Assembly: GCF_000012845.1 (NCBI RefSeq)
Contig: NC_009615.1
Location: 1,883,501-1,947,500, forward strand
Origin: Parabacteroides distasonis ATCC 8503
GTDB taxonomy: Bacteria; Bacteroidota; Bacteroidia; Bacteroidales; Tannerellaceae
Direction of reading: 5' to 3'
DNA: 64,000 nt
The notes below the pieces were generated by a model, which had not been told where the DNA came from, did not search any database, and saw only the letters and a list, made by a program, of their open reading frames with translations. Positions 54,769-63,055 of this stretch are shown piece after piece (the first letter of the stretch is position 1; the number at the start of each line of letters is the position of its first letter). Made by a program: the position numbers and the translations under genes.

Positions 54769-55268
54769 AACGTCTGCATTTTAAAGAATTGCTCTCTCAC
54801 CCGTTTACGGGCACGGGAAAGATTCATACGTACCGCCTCGGGGGTACTTCCGGTCAACCCGGCGATTTCCTCCACCTCGAAACCATCCACGTGTTTCATG
54901 CGAAGAATGGTCTGTTGAAGTCCCGGTAGTTTATTGATAAGCCGCATTACATGCTCCAAACTGTCTTTTTGTTCCAGCTGGGTATAAGGCGTGGAAGCAT
55001 CGCAGATAAAGAATTGTTCGCCCGCCTCACCTTCCGTGCGTTCACGGACTTTCATCCGGTTTAGGCAAAGGTGCTTGGTGATTTGTACGGACAAGGCCAT
55101 TACATTATTATAATAGTCCAACTCGCCACGCATATACCACAGCTTCAAAAAGACTTCCTGCATGACATCCTCGGCATCCTCCGGGTTATCCAGCAGCCTT
55201 CTCGCATAATAAAGGAATAGTTTCTCCCGCAAAGGCAATATCTCTTTTTTAAACTGTTCTTGTTCCAT
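54765..55268 (-). CDS. ECF RNA polymerase sigma factor
   Basis: 167 aa with region 2 (NPEDAEDVMQEVFLKLWYMR, about 27-46) and region 4 (VEEIAGLTGSTPEAVRMNLSRARKRV, about 132-157), the standard ECF size and order. It directs transcription of a small regulon; targets unknown, but its own operon and the secreted protein gene are likely. An 11-bp-phased TGCCAC array lies upstream between it and the TIM-barrel gene. Confidence 0.92.
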   Translation of the reverse strand: MEQEQFKKEILPLREKLFLYYARRLLDNPEDAEDVMQEVFLKLWYMRGELDYYNNVMALSVQITKHLCLNRMKVRERTEGEAGEQFFICDASTPYTQLEQKDSLEHVMRLINKLPGLQQTILRMKHVDGFEVEEIAGLTGSTPEAVRMNLSRARKRVREQFFKMQTL

Positions 55269-55355
55269 TCTATCTTAATGACAATCGAGAAAAGAAAACG
55301 TAACATGGCTGGAAAAAATAAATTCAAGGTCTTTGTCATTCTAGTATTATAGTCG

Positions 55356-55471
55356 TGCCACCCTTATGGCACGATAATGCCACGGCGATGGCACGATGAT
55401 GCCATAGCGATGGCACAACGATGCCACGCTAGTGGCACAGCCGTGCCACTATAACGGCACTGGCTTGGCAC
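55356..55471. repeat. 11-bp phased array of alternating TGCCAC/TGGCAC half-sites
   Basis: Eleven hexamers start exactly every 11 bases: 55356, 55367, 55378, 55389, 55400, 55411, 55422, 55433, 55444, 55455 and 55466. They alternate TGCCAC and TGGCAC (one TGCCAT, one CGGCAC; the last two are in the same orientation). Spacers of five bases vary. Each neighbouring pair is an inverted repeat, and the period is one helical turn, so all half-sites would face the same side of the DNA. Confidence 0.92.
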
Positions 55472-55493
55472 TGTAAGTTATTACTAAATAGCC

Positions 55494-56375
55494 CTATACA
55501 TCACAGATACGGATACACTTCTCCAAGGAAGCGATCTTGTCTTCTTGGGCGGGGACGAACTCCTGCCCAACGAAGCCTTTATAGCCTGTCTCCATAAGAG
55601 CCTTGATGATAGCCGGATAATAAAGTTCCTGCGTCTCGTCGATCTCGGCACGGCCCGGACTTCCACCGGTATGTACGTGCGAGAAATAAGGATGGTATTT
55701 CCGGATATTCTCGATGATATTCCCCTCCATGATCTGCATATGATAAATATCATATAGTAACTTAAAATTAGGGGAACCGATACGGCGACAAAGCTCCGCA
55801 CCCCAAACCGTATGATCGCACAGATAATCCTTATGACCGACACTGTTCAAAAGCTCCATGGTCAAGACGACCTTGTGTTTCTCCGCTAACGGGATAAGGC
55901 GCTTCAACCCCTTCTCGCAGTTCTCCCAGCCTTGCAAGTCCGTTACGCCATTACGTCTGCCGGAGAAGCAAATCAAGTTTGTCAATCCAGCGTCCGCCAC
56001 CATCGGGATCACCTTCTCATAACTGGCGACCAACTCGTCATGCAAGGCCGGATCATTGAAACCTCGATCTATTCCAAGCCCGGCCCCTTGCGCCATCGCC
56101 ACCGTCAGGCCATGTTTTTGTACGATCGGCCAATCTACCGGGTCCAGCAACTCAACGGATTCAATCCCTATATGCTTGCAGATCTCACAGAACTCATCCA
56201 GCTTATAATCGCCGAAACACCATTTACTTACGGAGTGGCGGACATTTCCTTTCAAGGGTTCCTTCACGTCTGTTTTCTTTTTCGCGGCGGCTGCCGCCTC
56301 GATACCTGTAGTCGCCAAAGCCACGCCTCCAGCTAAAAATGTCTTGATAGCCGTTCTTCTTGATATGTTTTCCAT
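55494..56375 (-). CDS. Tat-exported TIM-barrel protein (sugar isomerase/epimerase-like)
   Basis: 293 aa from MENISRRTAIKTFLAGG, a twin-arginine signal; a 45-codon upstream extension is rejected because it precedes the signal and the -7 element at 56404-56411 lies inside it. The mature protein is an AP-endonuclease-2-like TIM barrel related to hydroxypyruvate isomerase: VVLTMELLNSVGHKDY, LLYDIYHMQIMEGN and HVHTGGSPGRAEID carry metal-binding Glu, Asp and His residues. The substrate is unknown. It has its own promoter and is divergent from the DUF2490 gene. Confidence 0.88.
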   Translation of the reverse strand: MENISRRTAIKTFLAGGVALATTGIEAAAAAKKKTDVKEPLKGNVRHSVSKWCFGDYKLDEFCEICKHIGIESVELLDPVDWPIVQKHGLTVAMAQGAGLGIDRGFNDPALHDELVASYEKVIPMVADAGLTNLICFSGRRNGVTDLQGWENCEKGLKRLIPLAEKHKVVLTMELLNSVGHKDYLCDHTVWGAELCRRIGSPNFKLLYDIYHMQIMEGNIIENIRKYHPYFSHVHTGGSPGRAEIDETQELYYPAIIKALMETGYKGFVGQEFVPAQEDKIASLEKCIRICDV

Positions 56376-56403
56376 GTATTCGAATTTGATAGTTAATAGG
56401 AGA

Positions 56404-56411
56404 CAAATATA
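56404..56411 (-). promoter_or_regulatory. -7 element for the TIM-barrel gene
   Basis: The minus strand reads TATATTTG (TAnnTTTG), 29 bases before the ATG at 56375. Confidence 0.55.
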
Positions 56412-56440
56412 AGAAAAATCGGATATAATATCCTGAGGCG

Positions 56441-56470
56441 TTGGTATTACATCCAAAAACACTACTTTTG
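56441..56470 (+). promoter_or_regulatory. -33/-7 promoter for the DUF2490 gene
   Basis: TTGG at 56441 and TACTTTTG at 56463-56470, 18 bases apart, fit the Bacteroidetes -33/-7 pattern and support translation from 56489. Confidence 0.55.
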
Positions 56471-56488
56471 CATCGGAAGTCACTCTAC

Positions 56489-57151
56489 ATGAAAAACACA
56501 TCATATACAAAACGATCTATTTATCTGATCCTATTCTTTATAATAGGATGCACTTCATCCCTATACGGAATGGAAGGCGCAGGTGTGTATTTCAAGGCGA
56601 GCCTATGCGGAAAAATCTATAAGCATTTTTCCTTTCTTGTAGAAGAGGACATCCGTCCGAGAGATGACTTTAAGGAAGCGGAATGGTTCCTCACCACCGT
56701 TGAGGTAAACTACAAGTTTAATAAATATCTTCTGGCAGGAAGCGGATATATGTCTCTAGCACGATACAAGGCATCCGACGAGTTACGAAACCGATATTAT
56801 CTCTACGCTACGGGGACTTATTCGGCCGGACGTTTTACCCTCTCTGTCCGGGAACGTTTTCAAAGTACCTATAAGGTTCACGCCGAACATCCCAAGAATT
56901 ATCTGCGTTCGATGCTGACCCTCTCCTATAAGATCCGCAAGAGTGGTTTCTGTCCTTTTGCCTACACCGAGGTCTTCAATGATACGCGAAATAAGATGCG
57001 GTCCGATAAGATCCGTTTCTCCACAGGAAGTAATTACCAACTAAACCCGAACAATAACCTCCAACTCTATTATCGCTACCATATATTTAATGTAGACGAT
57101 CCCGTGAATTACCGCCATGCGATCGGTATCTGCTATACCCATCGTTTTTAA
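56489..57151 (+). CDS. DUF2490-type outer-membrane beta-barrel protein
   Basis: 220 aa from MKNTSYTKRS; an upstream in-frame ATG at 56441 overlaps the likely promoter. Signal peptide (YLILFFIIGCTSSLYG), then amphipathic beta strands with alternating aromatic residues (FSFLVEEDIRPRDDFKEAEW, YLYATGTYSAGRFTLSVRER), ending YRHAIGICYTHRF with a terminal Phe, as in outer-membrane proteins. DUF2490 function is unknown. It may be co-transcribed with the transporter gene 61 bases downstream. Confidence 0.8.
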   Translation: MKNTSYTKRSIYLILFFIIGCTSSLYGMEGAGVYFKASLCGKIYKHFSFLVEEDIRPRDDFKEAEWFLTTVEVNYKFNKYLLAGSGYMSLARYKASDELRNRYYLYATGTYSAGRFTLSVRERFQSTYKVHAEHPKNYLRSMLTLSYKIRKSGFCPFAYTEVFNDTRNKMRSDKIRFSTGSNYQLNPNNNLQLYYRYHIFNVDDPVNYRHAIGICYTHRF

Positions 57152-57174
57152 TAAGAATTTTCGTACCTTCGCGT

Positions 57175-57208
57175 CCCGAGTGCTTGATAAACCTCGTTAA
57201 AAACAAGA
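57175..57208 (+). promoter_or_regulatory. probable preQ1-I riboswitch
   Basis: Compact H-type pseudoknot: P1 CGAG (57177-57180) with CTCG (57193-57196); loop CTTG (57183-57186) with CAAG (57204-57207) as P2; an A-rich linker TTAAAAA between; and a C at the end of the first loop. P2 overlaps the AAGAAG before the ATG at 57213, so ligand binding could hide the ribosome site. The downstream gene is a queuosine-precursor transporter, the usual companion. P1 is only 4 bp, so the call is tentative. Confidence 0.6.
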
Positions 57209-57212
57209 AGAC

Positions 57213-57893
57213 ATGCAAAAAACAGTTACAGTACCTTTCATGCTGCTAGGTATACTTTTTAATATATGCCTTGTAGCGTCCAATCTTTTAGAGACAAAAG
57301 TAGTGCAAGTAGGCGGTATAACGGCTACCGCAGGTTTGATCGTATTCCCGATCTCGTATATCATCAATGATTGTATAGCGGAAGTGTGGGGATTCAAGAA
57401 GGCACGGCTAATTATCTGGAGTGGCTTCGCCTCTAATTTCCTAGTGATCGCTTTCGCGCAATTGGCGGTATTATTACCGGCCGCCCCTTTCTGGGAGGGG
57501 GAGGAAGGTTTCAATTTCGTCTTCGGGATGGCCCCACGTATAGCGGTCGCCAGCTTGATAGCGTTTTTGGCCGGTTCTTTCCTGAACGCCTATGTGATGA
57601 GCAAAATGAAAATCGCCTCCAACGGAAAGAATTTCTCGTTACGAGCGATCGTATCTACCCTTATCGGTGAGAGCGCCGATTCCCTGATCTTTTTCCCGAT
57701 CGCCTTCGCCGGATTGATCCCGGCCGGAGAATTGCTTATCATGATCGGGACGCAGGCGGTACTTAAATCCTTGTACGAGGTTATCATCCTTCCCGTCACC
57801 ATCCGTGTCGTAAAGTACATCAAGAAAGTAGACGGGAATGATGTGTATGATCTTGGTACCTCGTATAATATCCTAAAGGTTAAAGACATTTAG
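57213..57893 (+). CDS. YhhQ-family queuosine precursor transporter
   Basis: 226 aa inner-membrane protein with six or more membrane segments (FMLLGILFNICLVASNLLETK, VFPISYIINDCIAEVWGFKKAR, SLIAFLAGSFLNAYVMSKMK, IGESADSLIFFPIAFAGLIP). The NDCIAEVWG and GESADSLIFFPIAF segments are hallmarks of the COG1738/YhhQ group, which imports preQ0 or preQ1 for tRNA queuosine synthesis. A probable preQ1 riboswitch in the leader supports this substrate. It converges on the HAD phosphatase gene, with a 7-bp GC hairpin between the stops. Confidence 0.9.
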   Translation: MQKTVTVPFMLLGILFNICLVASNLLETKVVQVGGITATAGLIVFPISYIINDCIAEVWGFKKARLIIWSGFASNFLVIAFAQLAVLLPAAPFWEGEEGFNFVFGMAPRIAVASLIAFLAGSFLNAYVMSKMKIASNGKNFSLRAIVSTLIGESADSLIFFPIAFAGLIPAGELLIMIGTQAVLKSLYEVIILPVTIRVVKYIKKVDGNDVYDLGTSYNILKVKDI

Positions 57894-57918
57894 GCCGGGA
57901 CCAAACAATGACCGGCCT
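57892..57918. terminator. bidirectional hairpin between convergent stops
   Basis: Perfect stem AGGCCGG / CCGGCCT (57892-57898 and 57912-57918) with a 13-base loop, filling the gap between the transporter stop and the HAD stop. There is no long T-run. Confidence 0.6.
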
Positions 57919-58533
57919 TCATTTGAATAGATGCGACCAATCCTCCCTTTGCTGCGGCATATAGGACTTCATTCCCAATAATTCAGCCGCCCGGCAATTC
58001 ACGGAAGCGTCATCAATCAGCATAGTCTCCTCGGCTAAAAGATTCGAGTCCTTCAGTACGTACTCAAAAATATCCGCGTTCGGCTTCAGCATATGCAATT
58101 CGTAAGAGAGGTAAATCTTATGGAAGAAATCTTGGGCACAAAGACCTTGATAAGAGAAATAGGTATCTTCGGACCATTTCCAATGAAGCTCGTTCGTATT
58201 GCTCAGAAGCATCGTATTATAGCGTTCACGAAGCTCCAATAGCAGACGCAACTTATTTTCCGGGACGTCTCCCAACATGGCGATCCATGCCGTGTCGATT
58301 TGTTCGTCCGTCAGGGGCTTCCCCGATAAGGCACGAATATCATCGCGAAACTGTTCCACCGAAATCGTTCCCAACTCTAATCGCTCAAACAAGTCCTTAT
58401 GTTGATAGTTATTCGTGATCTGCTCCCGGATATTCTCCACGCCCAGATTCTCGAAAGCCTCGATACAACGGTTGCGAGTCAGGTTAATAAGCACACCGCC
58501 CAAGTCTATAATCAAGTTCTTTATGCCTTCCAT
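57919..58533 (-). CDS. HAD-superfamily phosphatase (YihX-like)
   Basis: 204 aa from MEGIKNLIIDLGGVLINL; an in-frame extension to 58620 lies within the potD gene and is rejected. Motif I DLGGVL lacks the usual second Asp, as in the YihX-like group. Motif II is SNTNELH, and LIDDASVNCRAAELLGM is motif IV. Such enzymes dephosphorylate sugar phosphates or nucleotides. The start is one base after the potD stop, so it is the last gene of the polyamine transport operon, though a functional link is not obvious. Confidence 0.88.
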   Translation of the reverse strand: MEGIKNLIIDLGGVLINLTRNRCIEAFENLGVENIREQITNNYQHKDLFERLELGTISVEQFRDDIRALSGKPLTDEQIDTAWIAMLGDVPENKLRLLLELRERYNTMLLSNTNELHWKWSEDTYFSYQGLCAQDFFHKIYLSYELHMLKPNADIFEYVLKDSNLLAEETMLIDDASVNCRAAELLGMKSYMPQQREDWSHLFK

Positions 58534-58534
58534 A

Positions 58535-59878
58535 TCATTTCTTTTTATACCAGCTACGACGTCTGCGATGTCGTCTTTTCTGTTGATAACGATTGATCCG
58601 CTTGTAAACGACCCAGACAAACAACAAGCCGAAAACAGCGAATATCAATATAACAATCCAAGAGTTAAGATTGTCACCTTTTACCCGGCTCCACATTTCC
58701 AGAACCACCTCCGTCTCGTTCCCGAAATCACGGATCATGGCACAACGTTCCACGACCTTCCGGTCCGGATATTGAGCCGGGTCTATCTGGACACGCTCCG
58801 CTCCCGGTCCGAAGAAATAACTTACGTCCGAGAACTCGGTCTGCGTCGTATCGATCTTTTCCGCCAATATTTCCGGGGTGGCCACGGTGCTGACATATCC
58901 GGTCACCTCCATATTACGGCTGACGATGTCCGGACGGCATAGATAGTCCATAAAATAACTGGCCGCCTTCACGTTGCGAGCGTATTTAGGGATCGCCCAA
59001 CCATCGTACCAGATATTACTACCCTCCAAAGGAACCTCATACCCCAGATCTACGCCTACGGCACTCGCCTCTTCCATGGCCCAGACCGCGTCGCCGCTCC
59101 AAGTGAAATTCAGCCACGCCTTTCCTTTCGTCATCATCTCCTTACCGAAATCGGCCTCCCAACCGGCGATATTCGGTTTCATCTTCTTCAAGTATTCCTC
59201 GGCGATAGCGATCATTTCCGGGGAGCTATCGTTCATCAATTGCTCCACCGTGATCGTACCATTCGCCAATTCCCTCGCATGGGCGTATATGATAGCGGTT
59301 CCATAAGCGTCACGATAACTATCCTTCATCAAGATCTTATTCCTGAAACGAGGGTCCCAAAGGCATTTCCACGACATTACCTCGTCCCTCGAGACATCGG
59401 CTTTATTATACAACAGGCCGGCGGTTCCCCACATATAAGGAACCACGTAGTCGGTAGTCTTACGGCCCGGCTGACTTAACTTATTCAGTTCCTCTTGGAT
59501 ATAGGGAGAGACATTGTTGATATAATCCGGTGTCTTCCCGAAATTACGGTCGATCGGTAGCAAGAGATTTTTCCGCAGCATGCGCTCAAGGATATACTCC
59601 GAAGGGCAAATCAAGTCGAAATCCTCATGCCCCCGTTCGATCTTGGTCAACATGATCTCATTGATATCAAAGACCTGATAGATAATCCGGACCTCCTCAC
59701 CCGTCTGTTCCTTATACCATTTCGGGAAATCCGTCAGGACGTCCTCGTCGATATAATCTCCCCAGTTATAAATCTTCAAGATCTTACTTCTCTCCTCGTC
59801 CGAGCGCCCGCAAGAAGTGAACAGCCCCATAAGCAGGGCCAAAACAGACAAAATCGATATAAATTTCTTCATTTTCAT
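58535..59878 (-). CDS. potD: PotD-like polyamine-binding lipoprotein with C-terminal membrane anchor
   Basis: 447 aa. Lipoprotein signal (LFTSC, Cys23), then a PotD/PotF-type periplasmic binding fold starting ILKIYNWGDYIDEDVL and with YMWGTAGLLYNK and WYDGWAIPKYARN. After the fold ends (near 390) there is a membrane helix (about 406-425, SWIVILIFAVFGLLFVWVVY) and a strongly basic tail of about 22 residues. Usual PotD is about 350 aa and free in the periplasm; here lipid at one end and a helix at the other would hold it to the inner membrane. The ATG directly follows the potC stop (TAAATG). Confidence 0.9.
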   Translation of the reverse strand: MKMKKFISILSVLALLMGLFTSCGRSDEERSKILKIYNWGDYIDEDVLTDFPKWYKEQTGEEVRIIYQVFDINEIMLTKIERGHEDFDLICPSEYILERMLRKNLLLPIDRNFGKTPDYINNVSPYIQEELNKLSQPGRKTTDYVVPYMWGTAGLLYNKADVSRDEVMSWKCLWDPRFRNKILMKDSYRDAYGTAIIYAHARELANGTITVEQLMNDSSPEMIAIAEEYLKKMKPNIAGWEADFGKEMMTKGKAWLNFTWSGDAVWAMEEASAVGVDLGYEVPLEGSNIWYDGWAIPKYARNVKAASYFMDYLCRPDIVSRNMEVTGYVSTVATPEILAEKIDTTQTEFSDVSYFFGPGAERVQIDPAQYPDRKVVERCAMIRDFGNETEVVLEMWSRVKGDNLNSWIVILIFAVFGLLFVWVVYKRINRYQQKRRHRRRRSWYKKK

Positions 59879-60667
59879 TTACGCTCGCTTCGCTTTCTCA
59901 GCACGTTTATTTATAACAATCAACAATACTAACACGGTTACGAATATAATCGTTGAGAGGGGACGCAACTCCGGGGTCAATCCTCCTTTCCGGGCATCCG
60001 CATAGATAAAGGTGGAAAGGGTTTCCAAGCCCTCATTACCAATCGTAAATATGGTCACGGCGAAATCGTCGATAGAGAGCGTGAAGGCAAGGATAAAACC
60101 ACTGATCATACCCGGACGGATTTCCGGGAAGATCACCTTCCGCAAGGCTTGAAACGGAGTCGCCCCCAAATCCAACGCCGCCTCGTAGATATTCTGGTTC
60201 ATCTGTTTCAAGCGGGGCATGACGCTTAATACCACATACGGCGTACAGAACGTGATATGCGCCAACACGACCGTCGTCAAACCTTGAGAGATCCCTAAGC
60301 TGACAAACAACAGGAACAAGGAAATACCGGTGATGATATCCGGATTCAACATCGGGATGTTATTGACAAAGCTCACGGCGTTACGGGCCCTTGTCTTCAA
60401 ATTAAAGATCCCGATAGCGGCCACGCTTCCCAACAAGGTAGATACCGTAGCGGCTATCATGGCGATAGCGAACGTATTCCAAAGGGCGCTTACCAACGAG
60501 TGCTGCACGTTGCCGGCAAAAAGGGAGCTATATAATTTCGTGGAGAACCCGGTCCAGTTACCCAGCACTTTCGCCTCCGTGAACGAGAAGATCATGATAA
60601 TCAGGATCGGCGAGTAGAGCAACAAAAGCAAAGCCCACAGATATCCCTTAGCTAAATATTTCACCAT
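59879..60667 (-). CDS. potC: PotC-like polyamine ABC permease
   Basis: 262 aa with six membrane segments. The EAA loop motif is EAALDLGATPFQALRKVIFPEIRPG (about 162-186), which contacts the ATPase. The N-terminus WALLLLLYSPILIIMIFSFTEAK is typical of PotC/YdcV. It pairs with PotB in the transporter that brings spermidine or putrescine into the cytoplasm. The start overlaps the potB stop by one base. Confidence 0.93.
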   Translation of the reverse strand: MVKYLAKGYLWALLLLLYSPILIIMIFSFTEAKVLGNWTGFSTKLYSSLFAGNVQHSLVSALWNTFAIAMIAATVSTLLGSVAAIGIFNLKTRARNAVSFVNNIPMLNPDIITGISLFLLFVSLGISQGLTTVVLAHITFCTPYVVLSVMPRLKQMNQNIYEAALDLGATPFQALRKVIFPEIRPGMISGFILAFTLSIDDFAVTIFTIGNEGLETLSTFIYADARKGGLTPELRPLSTIIFVTVLVLLIVINKRAEKAKRA

Positions 60668-61464
60668 CAGATAAGCCCTCCCTCATTCGCCGAATCACTG
60701 CTCTCATTACTGAACAATCCCGTGATTCCGATTAATAACAACATGATAAGAGAAAGCGCCGCCCCGTAGTTCCACATACCGTTATTGATATTCTCCTGTA
60801 TGGTCGTACCGAAGAGCTTGATATTGTTCATCGTCAACAATTCGGCGATGGCAAACGTAGAGATGGTCGGCATAAACACCATCATGATACCACTCATCAC
60901 TCCCGGCATCGATAGTGGGAATACGGCCTTGATAAATACCTGCGACGGATTCGCCCCCAAGTCTTGCGCCGCCTCTATCAAGCTGTGATCCATTTTCTGG
61001 AGCGTATTATAAATCGGGTAGATCATAAAGGGCAAGAAGTTGTACACCATGCCAAAGATCAAGGCCCCCTCTCCCAGCGGGAAATTCAAGAAATCGAACA
61101 AAGCCACGGTAGCCAACGTACGGATCAAGATATTGACCCACATCGGAAGGATAAACAAAACGACCATCGTACGGGAAGTATTAAACCGGGCTTGGCTCAA
61201 TATCCAAGCGGCCGGATATCCCAGCAGCAGACAAAGGATGGTCGTTATCAAAGCGATCCCGACTGAATACACGAAGGTGTTGATCGCCTCGGGATGGATC
61301 ATGAACTTACGGAAGTTGGCGAAGGTAAACATCCCCTCGTCATTCGTAAAGGCGTAATACACGATCAAGAAGAGCGGTATCACGACAAAGATGGCCAAGA
61401 ACAGGACATAAGGAATGGTCCAGTTCCTTCGTCTCATAAAAAATGCAGAAAACGTATTGATCAC
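60667..61464 (-). CDS. potB: PotB-like polyamine ABC permease
   Basis: 265 aa with six membrane segments. EAA loop: EAAQDLGANPSQVFIKAVFPLSMPG (about 168-192). The N-terminus WTIPYVLFLAIFVVIPLFLIVYYAFTN matches PotB. It lies 12 bases after potA, and the stop and the potC start overlap (1 base), so the genes are translationally coupled. Confidence 0.93.
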   Translation of the reverse strand: MINTFSAFFMRRRNWTIPYVLFLAIFVVIPLFLIVYYAFTNDEGMFTFANFRKFMIHPEAINTFVYSVGIALITTILCLLLGYPAAWILSQARFNTSRTMVVLFILPMWVNILIRTLATVALFDFLNFPLGEGALIFGMVYNFLPFMIYPIYNTLQKMDHSLIEAAQDLGANPSQVFIKAVFPLSMPGVMSGIMMVFMPTISTFAIAELLTMNNIKLFGTTIQENINNGMWNYGAALSLIMLLLIGITGLFSNESSDSANEGGLI

Positions 61465-61476
61465 TTCCTTCCCTTT

Positions 61477-62865
61477 TTAAGCATGAATAATTCGAATTTT
61501 ATCCGGGGCGATCGTTATGCCGACATGATCTCCATCATCCCATACATCGTTGGTATCGACAAAGATGTCCTCGTCCCAATCCGTAAACACGGTCAGATGA
61601 TAATGGTTGCCTTTGTAGAGGATAAATTTTACTTCTCCGGTCAAGCGACCGTCTTCCTCGTTATCCTCCAAGATCACATCTTTAAAATCGATCTCGACTT
61701 TCACAGGCGTATTTGGCTCTATATCGGTTACTTCCTTACATTCGAACGTACAGCCTAGGAATTCCACATGCGTAGCGTCGATAAGCTTTCCCTCGAAGGT
61801 ATTGCAAATACGCTCTTTCTTCATTACATGGATATCGAAAGGCTTGATAAGAAGCCCGACCTCGCTACCTGCCTCGAAACAGTGGTAATCCTGTACCATG
61901 AACTCGTATCCGTTCGGGGTTTGCACCATCATCTCGTAATGCACACCCTTAAAGATGGAGGAGGTTACCGTACCCGTCAACATCGCCGCCTCCGACGGCT
62001 CGAAGATGTAAATATCCTCGGGGCGCAACACGACATCTACCGGCATTTGCTCCCCGAATCCCTCATCCACGCACTCGAACTCATGACCGGCGAAAGAGAC
62101 TTGCCTATCCTTGATCATCGTCCCGTTCAAGATGTTACTCTCACCGATGAAATCAGCGACGAACGAATTGACCGGCTCGTTATAAATATCGATCGGGGTA
62201 CCGATTTGCTGGATCTTTCCCTCGCTCATGACAACGATCGTGTCGCTCAGCGTCAGCGCTTCCTCTTGGTCGTGGGTCACGTACACGAACGTAATGCCTA
62301 AGGACTTATGCATCTCTTTCAATTCCATTTGCATGTCCTTGCGCATCTTCAAGTCCAAGGCCGCCAACGGCTCATCCAGCAATAACACCTCCGGCTCATT
62401 CACGATAGCGCGAGCGATCGCCACACGTTGCTGCTGGCCACCGGAAAGGGAATCGACATCCCGATCCTCATAGTCTGTCAACCCTACCATTTTCAACGCC
62501 TGTTTCACTTTCTTCTCGATCGTGGCGGAAGGAAGTTTCTTCAGCTTCAGGCCAAAGGCGATATTATTGTACACATTCAGATGTGGAAATAAAGCATATT
62601 TCTGGAATACCGTATTTACGGGACGTTTATGCGGCGGCGTCTGCGTAATCTCCTTCCCGGACATCGTGATAACGCCCTCGGAGGCCGTCTGGAAGCCGGC
62701 TATCAAACGCAACAGGGTAGTCTTTCCGCAACCGGAAGGCCCCAAAATGGTTACAAACTCGCCCTTGCGGACCTGTAAATTTACATCATTCAGCACGGCC
62801 TTCTCGCCAAAATACTTCGATACGTGCTCCACGCTGATAATGCGATCCGATTTTCGTATTGACAT
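61477..62865 (-). CDS. potA: PotA-like polyamine ABC ATPase with two C-terminal TOBE-like units
   Basis: 462 aa, about 90 longer than E. coli PotA. Walker [10 protein letters not shown] (42-50), signature LSGGQQQR (140-147), Walker B LLLDEP, and H-loop VTHD. After the nucleotide-binding domain come two similar beta-rich units: [20 protein letters not shown] (about 288-307) and, near the C-terminus, [20 protein letters not shown], suggesting an internal duplication of the TOBE domain that senses substrate or regulates. It is first of the operon potA-potB-potC-potD-HAD. Confidence 0.93.
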   Translation of the reverse strand: MSIRKSDRIISVEHVSKYFGEKAVLNDVNLQVRKGEFVTILGPSGCGKTTLLRLIAGFQTASEGVITMSGKEITQTPPHKRPVNTVFQKYALFPHLNVYNNIAFGLKLKKLPSATIEKKVKQALKMVGLTDYEDRDVDSLSGGQQQRVAIARAIVNEPEVLLLDEPLAALDLKMRKDMQMELKEMHKSLGITFVYVTHDQEEALTLSDTIVVMSEGKIQQIGTPIDIYNEPVNSFVADFIGESNILNGTMIKDRQVSFAGHEFECVDEGFGEQMPVDVVLRPEDIYIFEPSEAAMLTGTVTSSIFKGVHYEMMVQTPNGYEFMVQDYHCFEAGSEVGLLIKPFDIHVMKKERICNTFEGKLIDATHVEFLGCTFECKEVTDIEPNTPVKVEIDFKDVILEDNEEDGRLTGEVKFILYKGNHYHLTVFTDWDEDIFVDTNDVWDDGDHVGITIAPDKIRIIHA

Positions 62866-63055
62866 TCTCGCTTGATCTAATTAGAATTAAACAATCATGA
62901 ACAATGTTCTTATTTATTTTTGCGCGAATGTACAGATTTTAATAAGGCCGGGCACTATCGTTTTTACAAAATCTGACCTTACACCGGGTGAGAAGCGTCG
63001 CATTTCTCCAAGATTCGACCGCGCACCCGACGCGGGCGGGATATTTGGGAAATAT

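Noticed and set aside
55356..55471. TGGCACG repeats as a row of sigma54 promoters
   Set aside because: The distance from GG to the following GC is one base too short for -24/-12, and half-sites alternate in orientation over both strands. The array is better described as phased inverted half-sites.
55356..55471. CRISPR array
   Set aside because: Repeats are 6 bases with 5-base spacers, and there are no cas genes in the window.
62899..62909. GAACAATGTTC palindrome before potA
   Set aside because: A single short palindrome with no second copy; not enough to call an operator.
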